From positions 868,001 to 932,000 of the forward strand of contig OX638375.1 of the NCBI GenBank assembly GCA_951813575.1: a DNA stretch of 64,000 nt, read 5' to 3'. Below are positions 1 to 7,321 of the stretch, piece after piece. The position numbers were made by a program, and so were the translations under genes. Under the pieces are notes generated by a model. The model made no database searches. It was not told the origin of the DNA and saw only the letters and a program-made list of their open reading frames with translations. Source of the DNA: Candidatus Binatia bacterium. GTDB taxonomy: Bacteria; Desulfobacterota; Binatia; UBA9968; JAJDTQ01. Position 1 is the stretch's first letter, and each line of letters opens with the position of its first letter.

Positions 1-237
1 GAGGCCGTCTACCTGCACGAGATCTCTGACGGCTTCCAGGCCCAGCGGCTGATCTCTCGGTGGTTCGCCTTCTATGACCGGGCGCGCCCCCACTCCGCCT
101 TGGGGGGCTCCACCCCGGCCGAGGTCTACGAAAAGGGAATGCTGACGCAGAGGCCGGCACAGCGCTGCAGCTCCCCTGCCTCTCTGCCGGCTCAACCGGA
201 ACAGCAGGACGTGTTAAACAGGACCCTGGCGGCATGA
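1..237 (+). mobile_element. IS3-family transposase OrfB, C-terminal end (partial)
   Basis: The frame is open from the window edge to a TGA at 235-237. It encodes the end of an rve-type DDE integrase core: a run ending FYDRARPHSALGGSTPAEVY matches the well-known C-terminal signature of IS3-family OrfB (Y-x-x-x-RPH-x-ALG-x-x-TPxE). The upstream catalytic residues lie outside the window. A proline- and glutamine-rich tail follows the conserved part. The element ends just downstream, inside a peptidase gene. Confidence 0.85.
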
Positions 238-283
238 TCGATCATCCGGAATACACCTTAACTCCGCCGCCTTCCTGTCCATG

Positions 284-300
284 AAACCAGGACCACCTCA
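284..300 (+). repeat. Probable IS3 right terminal inverted repeat
   Basis: The 17 bases ending ...GACCACCTCA immediately precede the point (301) where the interrupted S9 peptidase frame resumes without a gap. That position, plus the terminal CA typical of IS3 ends, makes this the likely right end of the element. The matching left end and the target duplication lie outside the window. Confidence 0.5.
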
Positions 301-830
301 CAGAATGACCTAGCGGATGCCGTTGACTGGGCTATTGCTGAGGGGTACGCGGACCCGGAGAAAATCGCTATCTACGGCTTCAGCTACGGCGGCTATGCGG
401 CGCTCGTGGCTCTTACCCGGACACCCCAGAAGTTCGCGGCAGGCATCGGTGTGATGGGCCCATCCGACCTGGCCTTGCAGGTCAACCTCTTTCGGAGCAA
501 ACGGGACCGGGCCTGGTGGATCCATTTCTTCGGCAATCCGGACGATCCCGACGAACACAGGGATCTCATGGAGCGCTCACCCATCACATACGCAGAACGC
601 GTCGAACGGCCGTTGCTGATCGTCCAAGGCGCCAGGGATACGCGAGTCCCCAAGGGCTGTCGGACCGGTTCGTCGCCAAGCTCCGGGAGAAGGGGATACC
701 GGTCGAGTATGTGGTGTTCCCCGATGAAGGGCATCGTATCGTCAAACCCCTGAACGCGCTGAAGTTCGCATACAAGCTGGAAGGGTTTCTCGCGAAGCAC
801 CTCGGCGGGCGGGCCGAAAGGCCCGATTGA
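301..830 (+). pseudogene. S9-family prolyl oligopeptidase-like gene, 3' remnant, interrupted by IS and frameshifted
   Basis: From base 301 the frame reads QNDLADAVDW and continues to the nucleophile motif GFSYGGYAAL, typical of the C-terminal alpha/beta-hydrolase domain of S9 peptidases (prolyl oligopeptidase or acylaminoacyl peptidase type). Around 650-660 the reading frame shifts by one base. The continuation, SDRFVAKLREKGIPVEYVVF followed by PDEGHRI, is in the third frame up to 830. The triad (Ser in GFSYGG, Asp in GARDTRV, His in DEGHRI) is therefore present but split. The 5' half is cut off by the IS at 300/301. It is a dead gene unless the frameshift is a sequencing error. Confidence 0.8.
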
Positions 831-947
831 CTACCCCTCTCTCACTCCTGACACATAGTCTCGTGCATCATTGGGCGCTTCCGATCGTTGCCAAGCAACG
901 CTTTTGGCGCTACAGATGTGGTGTAACTTCGCTGAAAAGGACCACCC

Positions 948-1163
948 ATGCCGGACAACGTAACGATCTTCGGGCACGACCACTGAGACTACACCGCGAG
1001 TGCCCGGCGGGACTACTCGGACCGAAACATTCCCTTCGAATACATCAACGTGCTGGACGACGAGAACGGCCTCCGGCGCATGATGGCCCTCAACAACGGC
1101 AGCCGGGAGATCCCGGTCATCGTCGAGGACGGCAGGGTCACCGTCGGCTTCGGCGGAAGCTGA
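948..1163 (+). CDS. Uxx-star family glutaredoxin-like selenoprotein (Sec at residue 13)
   Basis: A 71-codon frame starts at ATG 948, with an AAAAGGA ribosome site 7 bases upstream. It contains one in-frame TGA at 984-986 and ends at TGA 1161-1163. The product starts MPDNVTIFGHDH-U-DYTASA and ends EDGRVTVGFGGS. This is the thioredoxin-fold pattern of small glutaredoxin-like proteins in which the first active-site Cys is selenocysteine (U-x-x) and no second Cys is present. The cis-Pro region (REIPVIVEDG) and terminal GFGG are conserved in the family. Plain ORF calling misses it because of the TGA. It is probably a cytosolic redox protein. The selenocysteine reading is inferred from the homologous position and from the hairpin after the TGA. 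Confidence 0.8.
999..1014 (+). promoter_or_regulatory. bSECIS element of the glutaredoxin-like selenoprotein
   Basis: Bases 999-1014 can fold as AGU (bulged G) CCC, loop GGC, GGG ACU. The loop starts with G 20 bases after the UGA, inside the window known for bacterial SECIS elements (about 16-37 bases, with a G early in the apical loop). It lies inside the coding sequence, as expected for bacteria. Confidence 0.6.
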
Positions 1164-1278
1164 GTTGTGTAGCGGCCGCGGTCGCGGCCCGCCATCATTA
1201 CACGCGCCTCCTTTTCCGCCCACCCCGAGCAGAGCCATAATCTTGACCGGTAGACACGTTGGAAGGTAGCCTTGGCGC

Positions 1279-2851
1279 ATGAAGCTCCTGAGACTAGACG
1301 CTCAGCATTATCGTAGCCTGTTCGACGTGAGCCTTGAGTTCAGCGACCTCAATCTGTTCATTGGCGCCAATGCGGCAGGCAAGAGCACGGTGCTCGACGC
1401 GCTTCGTTTTCTCCACGAGGGGGTACAAGCGCGTGACTTCCGTACCCCGGTATTCTCCCGCGGCGGGATCATACATCTCGCCTGGAAGGGCCAGGAAGCA
1501 GAAAGAATACGGCTTTCGGTAAGGCTCGAAGACGCCGGGAAGACATGGGAGTGGACAGTCCGTCTAAGTAGAGTGGGGTATGAGTTTCATGTCGAGGAAC
1601 GCATCGAGGAACTGTATGCCAACTCTCCGCCAAGCCAGGTGCTGGATTCCAACAAGGGGGGTGGTTGGTGGTGGTCGGGCACGGAAAACAGACGGATCAC
1701 GTTGAAGCAGGCCCCAACGGCATGTGCCCTCACCGCCGCCGCCACGGACGCGTCCTTTCCGGCCCGTGACATTGCAGATTTCGTGAGCCGGTGGGGGTTC
1801 TTCGACCCCAATCCGTTCCTGCTTCGCCACGATTGGACCGGACTGGATGCGGGACGCTTCGACCCCTATGGTCGAAACCTGGCCGAGACGCTCTATACTC
1901 TCCAAGCCTCATCGCCAGATGTCGTGAAGCGTATCTGTTCGGCGACTCGGGCCATCGTCGGGCTCCCTTCGGAAATCGAACCGCGGGAGTCCGAAGGTCG
2001 GTTCTACTTCGTGCAATCCGAGCCGGGGCTCCAGTTCACGGTACACCAGATGGGAGTTTCCAGTGGGACGTTGCGGATGCTGGCACTGATGACGGCGCTC
2101 TTCGGACAACCGGAAGCGGACTTGATGGGTATCGAGGAACCCGAGAACTATGTTCACCCCACTGCCTTGTCCTCGTTTGTGGAGCATCTCCTGAATGCGC
2201 GCGGTGGTACCTTTGTGCTCGCTATGTCGCACGACATGAATGGCTTTCGGATCGTCCAGGAAGTCGAGCAACAGCGGAGAATGGGTTGTGACCAGGAACT
2301 GGACGCGACCGTGTTGCACTTGCAGGACCAAGGTGTAACCGTGGATGAGGTCCGTATACCGCCGGGTAATGGAGCGCTCAACGTTTCGATGGCAGAGCGA
2401 ATCATAAAGGCAGCGTGGCATGAATCCGTGGGCTCGTCGGCCCCGGACAAATTTGTCATTCTCGTGGATCTGGACAAGAAAACCGCCAACGAAGTGCTTG
2501 CTCCTCTTCAAGAGCAGCTTCCCGGACGCATCCCGGACGACGTCAGGGCCACGATCAAATACGCCTACGCGGAACAGACTCTCGAGGCCTGGTACTTCGC
2601 CGATGCCACGAACCTCAAAGACTACCTGGGGCACGCGCCCGGACATGTCGACACCTCGAAGCCAGACGAGAATCGAGAACCCCAAGGGCCACCTGAAACA
2701 TGTGCTTGGTGACCGAGTTTACACTGCACGGACCTCTGAAGCGATCGCCATAACGCTGGACCCACAGATCATTGCCCGCCGCAGTCCCAGCTTCCGCAGC
2801 TTTCTGGAAGCAGTGGCGAACGGAGGGTCTCCGGGCGCGGAAGACTCCTGA
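1279..2851 (+). pseudogene. AAA15/OLD-like ATPase fused to a DUF4276-like Toprim domain; carries an internal inversion and a frameshift
   Basis: The N-terminal ABC-type ATPase domain has Walker A GANAAGKS at residues 29-36 and a Walker B region LMGIEEPEN near 282-290. The expected strand and H-loop (VQFLVTTHSPLLLDFL) is absent on the sense strand but is encoded in frame on the opposite strand between 2203 and 2304, so this segment is inverted. After it come a strand-rich linker and a DUF4276-like C-terminus (FVILVDLD, EQTLEAWYFAD). About base 2670 the frame shifts. The +1 frame continues IENPKGHLKHVLGDRVYTA to ...SFRSFLEAV, which matches the usual DUF4276 ending. AAA15 plus DUF4276 pairs are common in defence islands, usually as two genes. 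Both lesions suggest a decaying copy. Confidence 0.7.
2203..2304 (+). other. 102-bp in-frame inverted segment inside the ATPase gene
   Basis: Read on the minus strand, the segment encodes the canonical ATPase H-loop (LVTTHSPLLLDFLDDPKA). Flipping exactly 2203-2304 restores one continuous plus-strand frame: ...EHLLNAR then VQFLVTTHSP... then HKGTT then ATVLHLQDQ. Both edges abut a CGCG tetranucleotide (2200-2203 and 2304-2307). The segment is 34 codons, and both orientations stay open. It is either a micro-inversion scar or an invertible segment. Confidence 0.75.
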
Positions 2852-2987
2852 TGCATCTGCGGATGGGTTGGATTGACTTACTGGATTTGCGAAACATCCA
2901 GCCTCGAAATTGACTTGCAACGGGGTCATCGGATATTCTCCGTCTTGATCGTCGCGTGATTTCGTCAGGTCCGTTCGGAGGTTTGCC

Positions 2988-3950
2988 ATGATCAAGCACG
3001 TCGTTCTCGTCAAGCTCAAGCCGGAGGCATCCCCCGATCAGATCGACAGGATGCTCGCGGGCTACAACTCCATGAAGGAATCCATCCCGGACCTGCTGAG
3101 CTGGTCCATGGGGGCGAACCTGCGCCGCGACGGCGACTACGACTACGCCATGGTGGCCATCTGCGAGGACGCGGAGGCCCTCCAGCGCTACGTGGACCAC
3201 CCGGTGCACCGGCAGGTGGCCCAGGAGGTCGGGCGGCCCATCTTCCAGAGCCGGGAGATCGCCGACTACGAGTTCGACCCCGAGGAAGAGATGTGGGAGC
3301 CCCAGGTGCAGGAGGTGTGGACCGAGCTGCCGGACACGGTCGAGCCCGGGCACACGGCCCTGGTGGTCATCGACGTGCAGAACGACTTCTGCGCCCCCGG
3401 CGGCGCGCGCATGAAGGGAGACCTGAGCTTCGTCGAGGCCATGCGCGAGCCCCTGAAGGTGATGGTGGAAGCGGCCCGGGCCGCGGGCGTTCCGGTCATC
3501 TACACCCAGACCTCCAACGACAACGAGCACGACAACGGGCCGATCCTGGCGCGGCGCGCCCGGGTGGGGCTGGCCAACGCCAAGTACACCGTCCCTGGGA
3601 CCCCGGGATGGGAAGTCTGCGACTTCGTCGCACCCGCTCCGGAGGACGTCCGGATCAAGAAGTGGCATCACAGCGGCTTCACCAACCCTAAAATGGACGC
3701 CACCCTGGGGCGGCTTGGCATCAAGACGCTGCTGTTCACCGGCGCCGCCACCAACGGATGCGTCGAGGCCACGGTGCGGGACGCGTTCGCACGGGGCTAC
3801 TACAACGTGGTGCTGGAGGACTGCGTGGCGGCCTACGACGCCGAGCTGCAGCGCTATTCGCTCAAGAACATGGCCACCCACTTCGCGCTCATCAGCACGA
3901 GCCGCGAGGTCCAGCGCACGTGGGCGGAACAGGGGGCGCTGGCGGGCTAG
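2988..3950 (+). CDS. Dabb domain-isochorismatase (cysteine hydrolase) fusion protein
   Basis: A 320-aa protein with two domains. Residues 1-95 form a stress-responsive A/B barrel (Dabb) domain: MIKHVVLVKLKPEAS, a central DYAMVAICED and a conserved HPVHRQV. Residues 120-315 are an isochorismatase-like cysteine hydrolase with Asp129 (VVIDVQNDF), a Lys at 224/225 (IKKWHHSGF) and nucleophile Cys258 (TGAATNGCVE). Such hydrolases cleave amides or ureides, as in ureidoacrylate or N-carbamoyl hydrolysis. The substrate is unknown here. Dabb and isochorismatase domains are normally separate proteins, so the fusion is unusual. It may be cotranscribed with the CmcJ-like gene 70 bases downstream. Confidence 0.85.
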   Translation: MIKHVVLVKLKPEASPDQIDRMLAGYNSMKESIPDLLSWSMGANLRRDGDYDYAMVAICEDAEALQRYVDHPVHRQVAQEVGRPIFQSREIADYEFDPEEEMWEPQVQEVWTELPDTVEPGHTALVVIDVQNDFCAPGGARMKGDLSFVEAMREPLKVMVEAARAAGVPVIYTQTSNDNEHDNGPILARRARVGLANAKYTVPGTPGWEVCDFVAPAPEDVRIKKWHHSGFTNPKMDATLGRLGIKTLLFTGAATNGCVEATVRDAFARGYYNVVLEDCVAAYDAELQRYSLKNMATHFALISTSREVQRTWAEQGALAG

Positions 3951-3963
3951 GAGCCTGCCGATG

Positions 3964-3989
3964 GTAGGGGCGACCGCGGTCGCCCCCAC
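3964..3989 (+). repeat. Dispersed extragenic palindrome, family P3
   Basis: A near-perfect palindrome built as GTAGGGGCGACC-GC-GGTCGCCCCCAC between two genes. Variants of it occur at 10224-10251 and 48993-49019. It could act as a transcription-slowing hairpin or be a non-autonomous repeat. Confidence 0.7.
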
Positions 3990-4020
3990 GGGAATCCACC
4001 GGAATCCAAAGGAGATCACC

Positions 4021-4842
4021 ATGGCCACAGCCGTAGCGGAAACTCTCGATGACGCCGTCGAAGCGAGCTTCAATTACATGGTCCACAAGGGCCCCCGGCC
4101 CATCACGACGTTCGACAAGCCCAGCCTCGGCTACCCGCACAAGGACCGGACGTACGAGACCCATCAGGCCCTGGTCCGGAACGGGCGTCAACATCCCGAG
4201 CTCTCCATCGAGCACCACGGCTTCGCCCTGCGGCCCCAGCCCACGAAGATGACCGACTTCTTCGACGAGGACGAGATACGGGCGGTCTACTATCCCGAGA
4301 TGGAGGCGCTGATCAAGGAGAACACCGGAGCCTGCCGGGTACTGATCTTCGACCACACCCTGCGCTCCGGGTACGAGGAAAAGGGCGCCAAGGCGCCGGT
4401 CCAGAACGTGCACAACGACTACACCGAGTGGTCCGGCCCGGAACGGGTGCGGGACCTGTTGCCGGACGAGGCGGAGGAACTGCTCAAGAAGCGTTTCGCG
4501 GTGGTCCAGGTGTGGCGCGGCATGCTCAACCCGGTGCTGCGGGATCCCCTGGCCATGTGCGACGCCCAGAGCATCGCCACCGAGGACCTCATCCCGACGG
4601 TGCGGCCGCATCCCAACCGGCTCGGCGAGACCTACCACCTGACCTACAGCCCCGGCCACCGCTTCTACTACTTCCCGGAAATGCAGCCGGACGAGGCCAT
4701 CGTGTTCAAGTGCTACGATTCGAAGACGGACGGCCGGGCGCGTTTTTCCGCCCATTCCGCCTTCGAGCACCCCAACACGGCGGAGGACGCACCGCCGCGG
4801 GAGAGCATCGAGATCCGCACCCTGGCCTTCTTCGACGAATAA
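4021..4842 (+). CDS. CmcJ/NvfI (GA4 desaturase-like) family oxidoreductase
   Basis: A 273-aa protein. ATG 4021 follows AAAGGAGATCACC, a strong ribosome site, and is preferred over upstream in-frame starts that would overlap the previous gene. The motif VQNVHNDYTEWSGPERVRDL and the later RHWQ-like stretch (VQVWRGMLNPVLRDPLAMCD) are typical of the CmcJ / gibberellin-A4-desaturase-like family. Members include cephamycin C-7 hydroxylase/methyltransferase partners and fungal 2-OG/Fe(II)-type tailoring enzymes. Asn-Asp after His suggests metal binding. The substrate cannot be read from the sequence. It follows the Dabb-isochorismatase gene, so a joint catabolic or detoxification role is plausible. 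Confidence 0.75.
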   Translation: MATAVAETLDDAVEASFNYMVHKGPRPITTFDKPSLGYPHKDRTYETHQALVRNGRQHPELSIEHHGFALRPQPTKMTDFFDEDEIRAVYYPEMEALIKENTGACRVLIFDHTLRSGYEEKGAKAPVQNVHNDYTEWSGPERVRDLLPDEAEELLKKRFAVVQVWRGMLNPVLRDPLAMCDAQSIATEDLIPTVRPHPNRLGETYHLTYSPGHRFYYFPEMQPDEAIVFKCYDSKTDGRARFSAHSAFEHPNTAEDAPPRESIEIRTLAFFDE

Positions 4843-4872
4843 CGACCCGGTGGCGGGCTCACGCCCGCCGCC

Positions 4873-5250
4873 CTACTCCTCATCGAATCCGCGGCTGAAA
4901 CGGCGGCGCCAGTAGGCGTCCAGGGCCTCGTAAAGGCCCGGGTCGGCCTTCTTGTTCTTGATGAACCAGTCCCCCAGGATGTCGATGCTGTGGTCCACGT
5001 CCAGCACCGGGTTGGAGGCGAACAGCACCATCTGGGACAACGCCTTGCGGCTGGCGTTCTTCTCCAGCGCGTTGCCCAGCCCCACCAGGAACACTTCCCG
5101 CTGATCTTCCCGGAGGCGGTTGTAAAGACTCCACAGGACGGAGGCGGCGCCGTAGCGCTCCACGTCCGTGGCGGTATCGGGGTCGAGGCCCAGGGTGATG
5201 CGGACGATGAGCCGTTCGTAGCCCCTTATGTCGTAGTATTCATACGGCAT
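4873..5250 (-). CDS. Conserved hypothetical protein (125 aa)
   Basis: An alpha-helical, charged 125-aa protein starting MPYEYYDIRGYERLIVRITL, with no signal peptide, membrane segment or recognised motif. It ends in an acidic SRGFDEE tail. It lies 64 bases after the TPP-dependent enzyme gene (5315-7099) on the same strand, so it is probably the last gene of that operon. Codon use matches its neighbours. No function is assigned. Confidence 0.6.
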   Translation of the reverse strand: MPYEYYDIRGYERLIVRITLGLDPDTATDVERYGAASVLWSLYNRLREDQREVFLVGLGNALEKNASRKALSQMVLFASNPVLDVDHSIDILGDWFIKNKKADPGLYEALDAYWRRRFSRGFDEE

Positions 5251-5314
5251 TCCAGGCGAGCTTCGGGACCGCAGGCCGTACGGAGAGGGCGATGACGACG
5301 AAACCCCGACCCGC

Positions 5315-7099
5315 TCAGCGCCGCTGGGTGATGGTGTCCACCAAGGCCGGTTTGCCCTGCTTGACCTGCTCGATGGCGCGGTCGAGGGCCGGCCTGAGCT
5401 CGTCGGCGTTCTCGATGGGGCCCTCGCCGTACCAGCCCATGGAGCGGGCCAGGGTGGCGAAGTCGGGGTCCGGGCCGCACAGGTCCATGCCGATGTGCGC
5501 CCGCGACGGGTCGGTGCCGCGGTTCCGGGCCATGACGATCTGGTGGTTCCAGTCGTTGTAGTAGGCGCGGTTGTTGTACATCACGATGAGCATGGGGATC
5601 TGGTACTTGGCGGCGATCCAGAGGCTGCCGGCGTCGAACATGAGGTCGCCGTCGGGCTGGAGGTCCACCACCAGCCGTCCCTTGCCCCGGTGGGCCAGGG
5701 CCACGCCCAGGGAGATGCCGATCTGTGTGCCGGTGCCCAGCTCGCGGCCGCCGTGGCGGTAGGGCTTGTCGAAGTTCCACAGCCGGCGCGCCCAGTCGTG
5801 CAGCGTGCCGGAGGTCAGCACCCAGTCCTCGTCCTTGATGGCGTCCCACACCTCCAGCGCGAGCCGCGGCACGGTCATGGGCACCGCGTCCCAGCGGTCC
5901 TCCTTCGCCTGTTTGAGCCATTCAGCCCGGATCTCGGCGTGGCGCTTGCCGACCTCTTCGGTCCTCTTCGCGATCTGCCCGGCCCGGCCCGGCGTTGCCG
6001 CGATGCGCTCCTTCAGGAGCTTCGTCAACGCCGGCGCCGCGGTCACGGGGTCCGCGGTCATGCGCTGGTGTGCGTAGAACGGCCGAGCGTAGGTCATGGC
6101 CCACTTGCTGATCTCCGTGTCGGTATAGCCGATGTCGATCCAGGTGGCGTCTTCCGGCACCATGCTCACCACCGTGCGGGTGGCGATGTCGCGCACGTGG
6201 GTGGGCTTCTCGAAGTCCGCGATGTCGAGCGTCAGCACCACGTCCGCGTCCTTGTAGCAGCCCTCGCTGTCCATGCTCAGGTTCAACGGATGCTCGCTCG
6301 GGAAGTTGAGGCGCGAGTCGCAGTCCCACACCGCTGCTCCCAGGGTCTCGGCCAGCTCCACCACGTGGTCCCAGCCGTGGGGCGGGCGGGCGGCGAAGTC
6401 CGCCACGATGACCGGCCGTTTGGCCGCGGCCAGGGTGTCCGCCGCCTTCTCCAGCGCCGTGGGGTCGGCCATGGCCTGCGCCGGCACCTGCACGTTGTCC
6501 TCCGGCGGCATGGCCACGTCGTGGTCCAGGGCCGCCTCCTGAAGGCCGGCGTCGTAGCACATGTAGATGGGCCCCTGCTTGCCGCTCATCATCACCGCAT
6601 AGGCCCGGGCGAAGGCCCCGGGCACGGCGTCGATGGTGGTGGGCTGGGAGTCCCACTTGACGTAGTGGCGGATGGCCTCGCCCTGGACGCTGGCCGAATG
6701 GATCCAGTCGATGAAGGGGCGCCGCTTGGGCTCCTCCATGGGGCCGGTGGCTCCCATGATGAAGATCGGCGCCCGATCCAGATACGCGTAGTAGATGCCC
6801 ATGGGCGCGTGCAGCAGCCCCACCAGGTTATGCACGATGGCGATCATCGGCTTGCCGCTGGCGCGGGCGTAGCCGTGGGCGATCTGCACCGCGATCTTCT
6901 CGTGGTTGCACAGCATCATCGGCGGGTCGTTCTCGCCGTAGTTCACCAGCGAGTCGTGCAACCCCCGGTAGCTGGCGCCGGGATTGAGCGCGATGTACTC
7001 GAACCCGTAGCGCTTGACCATGTCGACGATGATGTCCGACTGCCACTTGCGGTCCGATTTCTTGATGGCGGGCGTTTCTATCTTTTCCGCTTTGCTCAT
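5315..7099 (-). CDS. Thiamine pyrophosphate-dependent enzyme, acetolactate synthase/benzoylformate decarboxylase-like (copy 1)
   Basis: A 594-aa protein with the three-domain order of the POX/ALS family: PYR domain (about 20-190), central domain (about 205-350) and PP domain (about 410-590). The proton-relay Glu is in NHEKIAVQIAHGYA. The TPP/Mg motif reads PDGDLMF...MYNNRAYYND. It lacks evidence of a regulatory partner subunit, so it is more likely a decarboxylase, lyase or oxidase for a 2-oxo acid than a biosynthetic ALS. It is a paralogue of 7322-9088, in the same orientation, from which it is separated by a palindrome-rich spacer. Confidence 0.85.
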   Translation of the reverse strand: MSKAEKIETPAIKKSDRKWQSDIIVDMVKRYGFEYIALNPGASYRGLHDSLVNYGENDPPMMLCNHEKIAVQIAHGYARASGKPMIAIVHNLVGLLHAPMGIYYAYLDRAPIFIMGATGPMEEPKRRPFIDWIHSASVQGEAIRHYVKWDSQPTTIDAVPGAFARAYAVMMSGKQGPIYMCYDAGLQEAALDHDVAMPPEDNVQVPAQAMADPTALEKAADTLAAAKRPVIVADFAARPPHGWDHVVELAETLGAAVWDCDSRLNFPSEHPLNLSMDSEGCYKDADVVLTLDIADFEKPTHVRDIATRTVVSMVPEDATWIDIGYTDTEISKWAMTYARPFYAHQRMTADPVTAAPALTKLLKERIAATPGRAGQIAKRTEEVGKRHAEIRAEWLKQAKEDRWDAVPMTVPRLALEVWDAIKDEDWVLTSGTLHDWARRLWNFDKPYRHGGRELGTGTQIGISLGVALAHRGKGRLVVDLQPDGDLMFDAGSLWIAAKYQIPMLIVMYNNRAYYNDWNHQIVMARNRGTDPSRAHIGMDLCGPDPDFATLARSMGWYGEGPIENADELRPALDRAIEQVKQGKPALVDTITQRR

Positions 7100-7134
7100 G
7101 TCGCTTTCCTCTCGTTCAGACCGGCCAGCCTCCC

Positions 7135-7278
7135 GTCACCCCGGGCTTGACCCGGACGTCACCCCGGGCTTGACCCGGACGTCACCCCGGGCTTGACCCG
7201 GGGTCCAGAGGCCGGGGGGAGGCGTGTCTGCTCCCCGCCCCACCCCGCCTGGATCCCGGGTCAAGCCCGGGATGACGG
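7135..7278 (+). repeat. Dispersed palindrome family P1: tandem partial copies plus two full copies
   Basis: Two 23-bp tandem units (GTCACCCCGGGCTTGACCC + GGAC) at 7135-7180 run into a complete palindrome at 7181-7208. A second copy in opposite orientation (GGATCCCGGGTC...GGGATGACGG) lies at 7248-7278. The same sequence recurs at 50170, 53621, 53811, 58375 and 58442. The spacer between the two TPP enzyme genes is made almost entirely of these repeats. Confidence 0.85.
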
Positions 7279-7321
7279 AGCGGTGGTCCCGGATGCCGTC
7301 CTGGGCAGCCCCGTCATCCCC

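Noticed and set aside
645..665. Programmed frameshift in the S9 peptidase remnant
   Set aside because: The gene is already cut by an IS, so a simple decay mutation is the more economical reading.
2769..4073. 434-aa minus-strand frame over the Dabb-isochorismatase gene
   Set aside because: Antisense shadow; the plus-strand gene has full catalytic motifs and a ribosome site.
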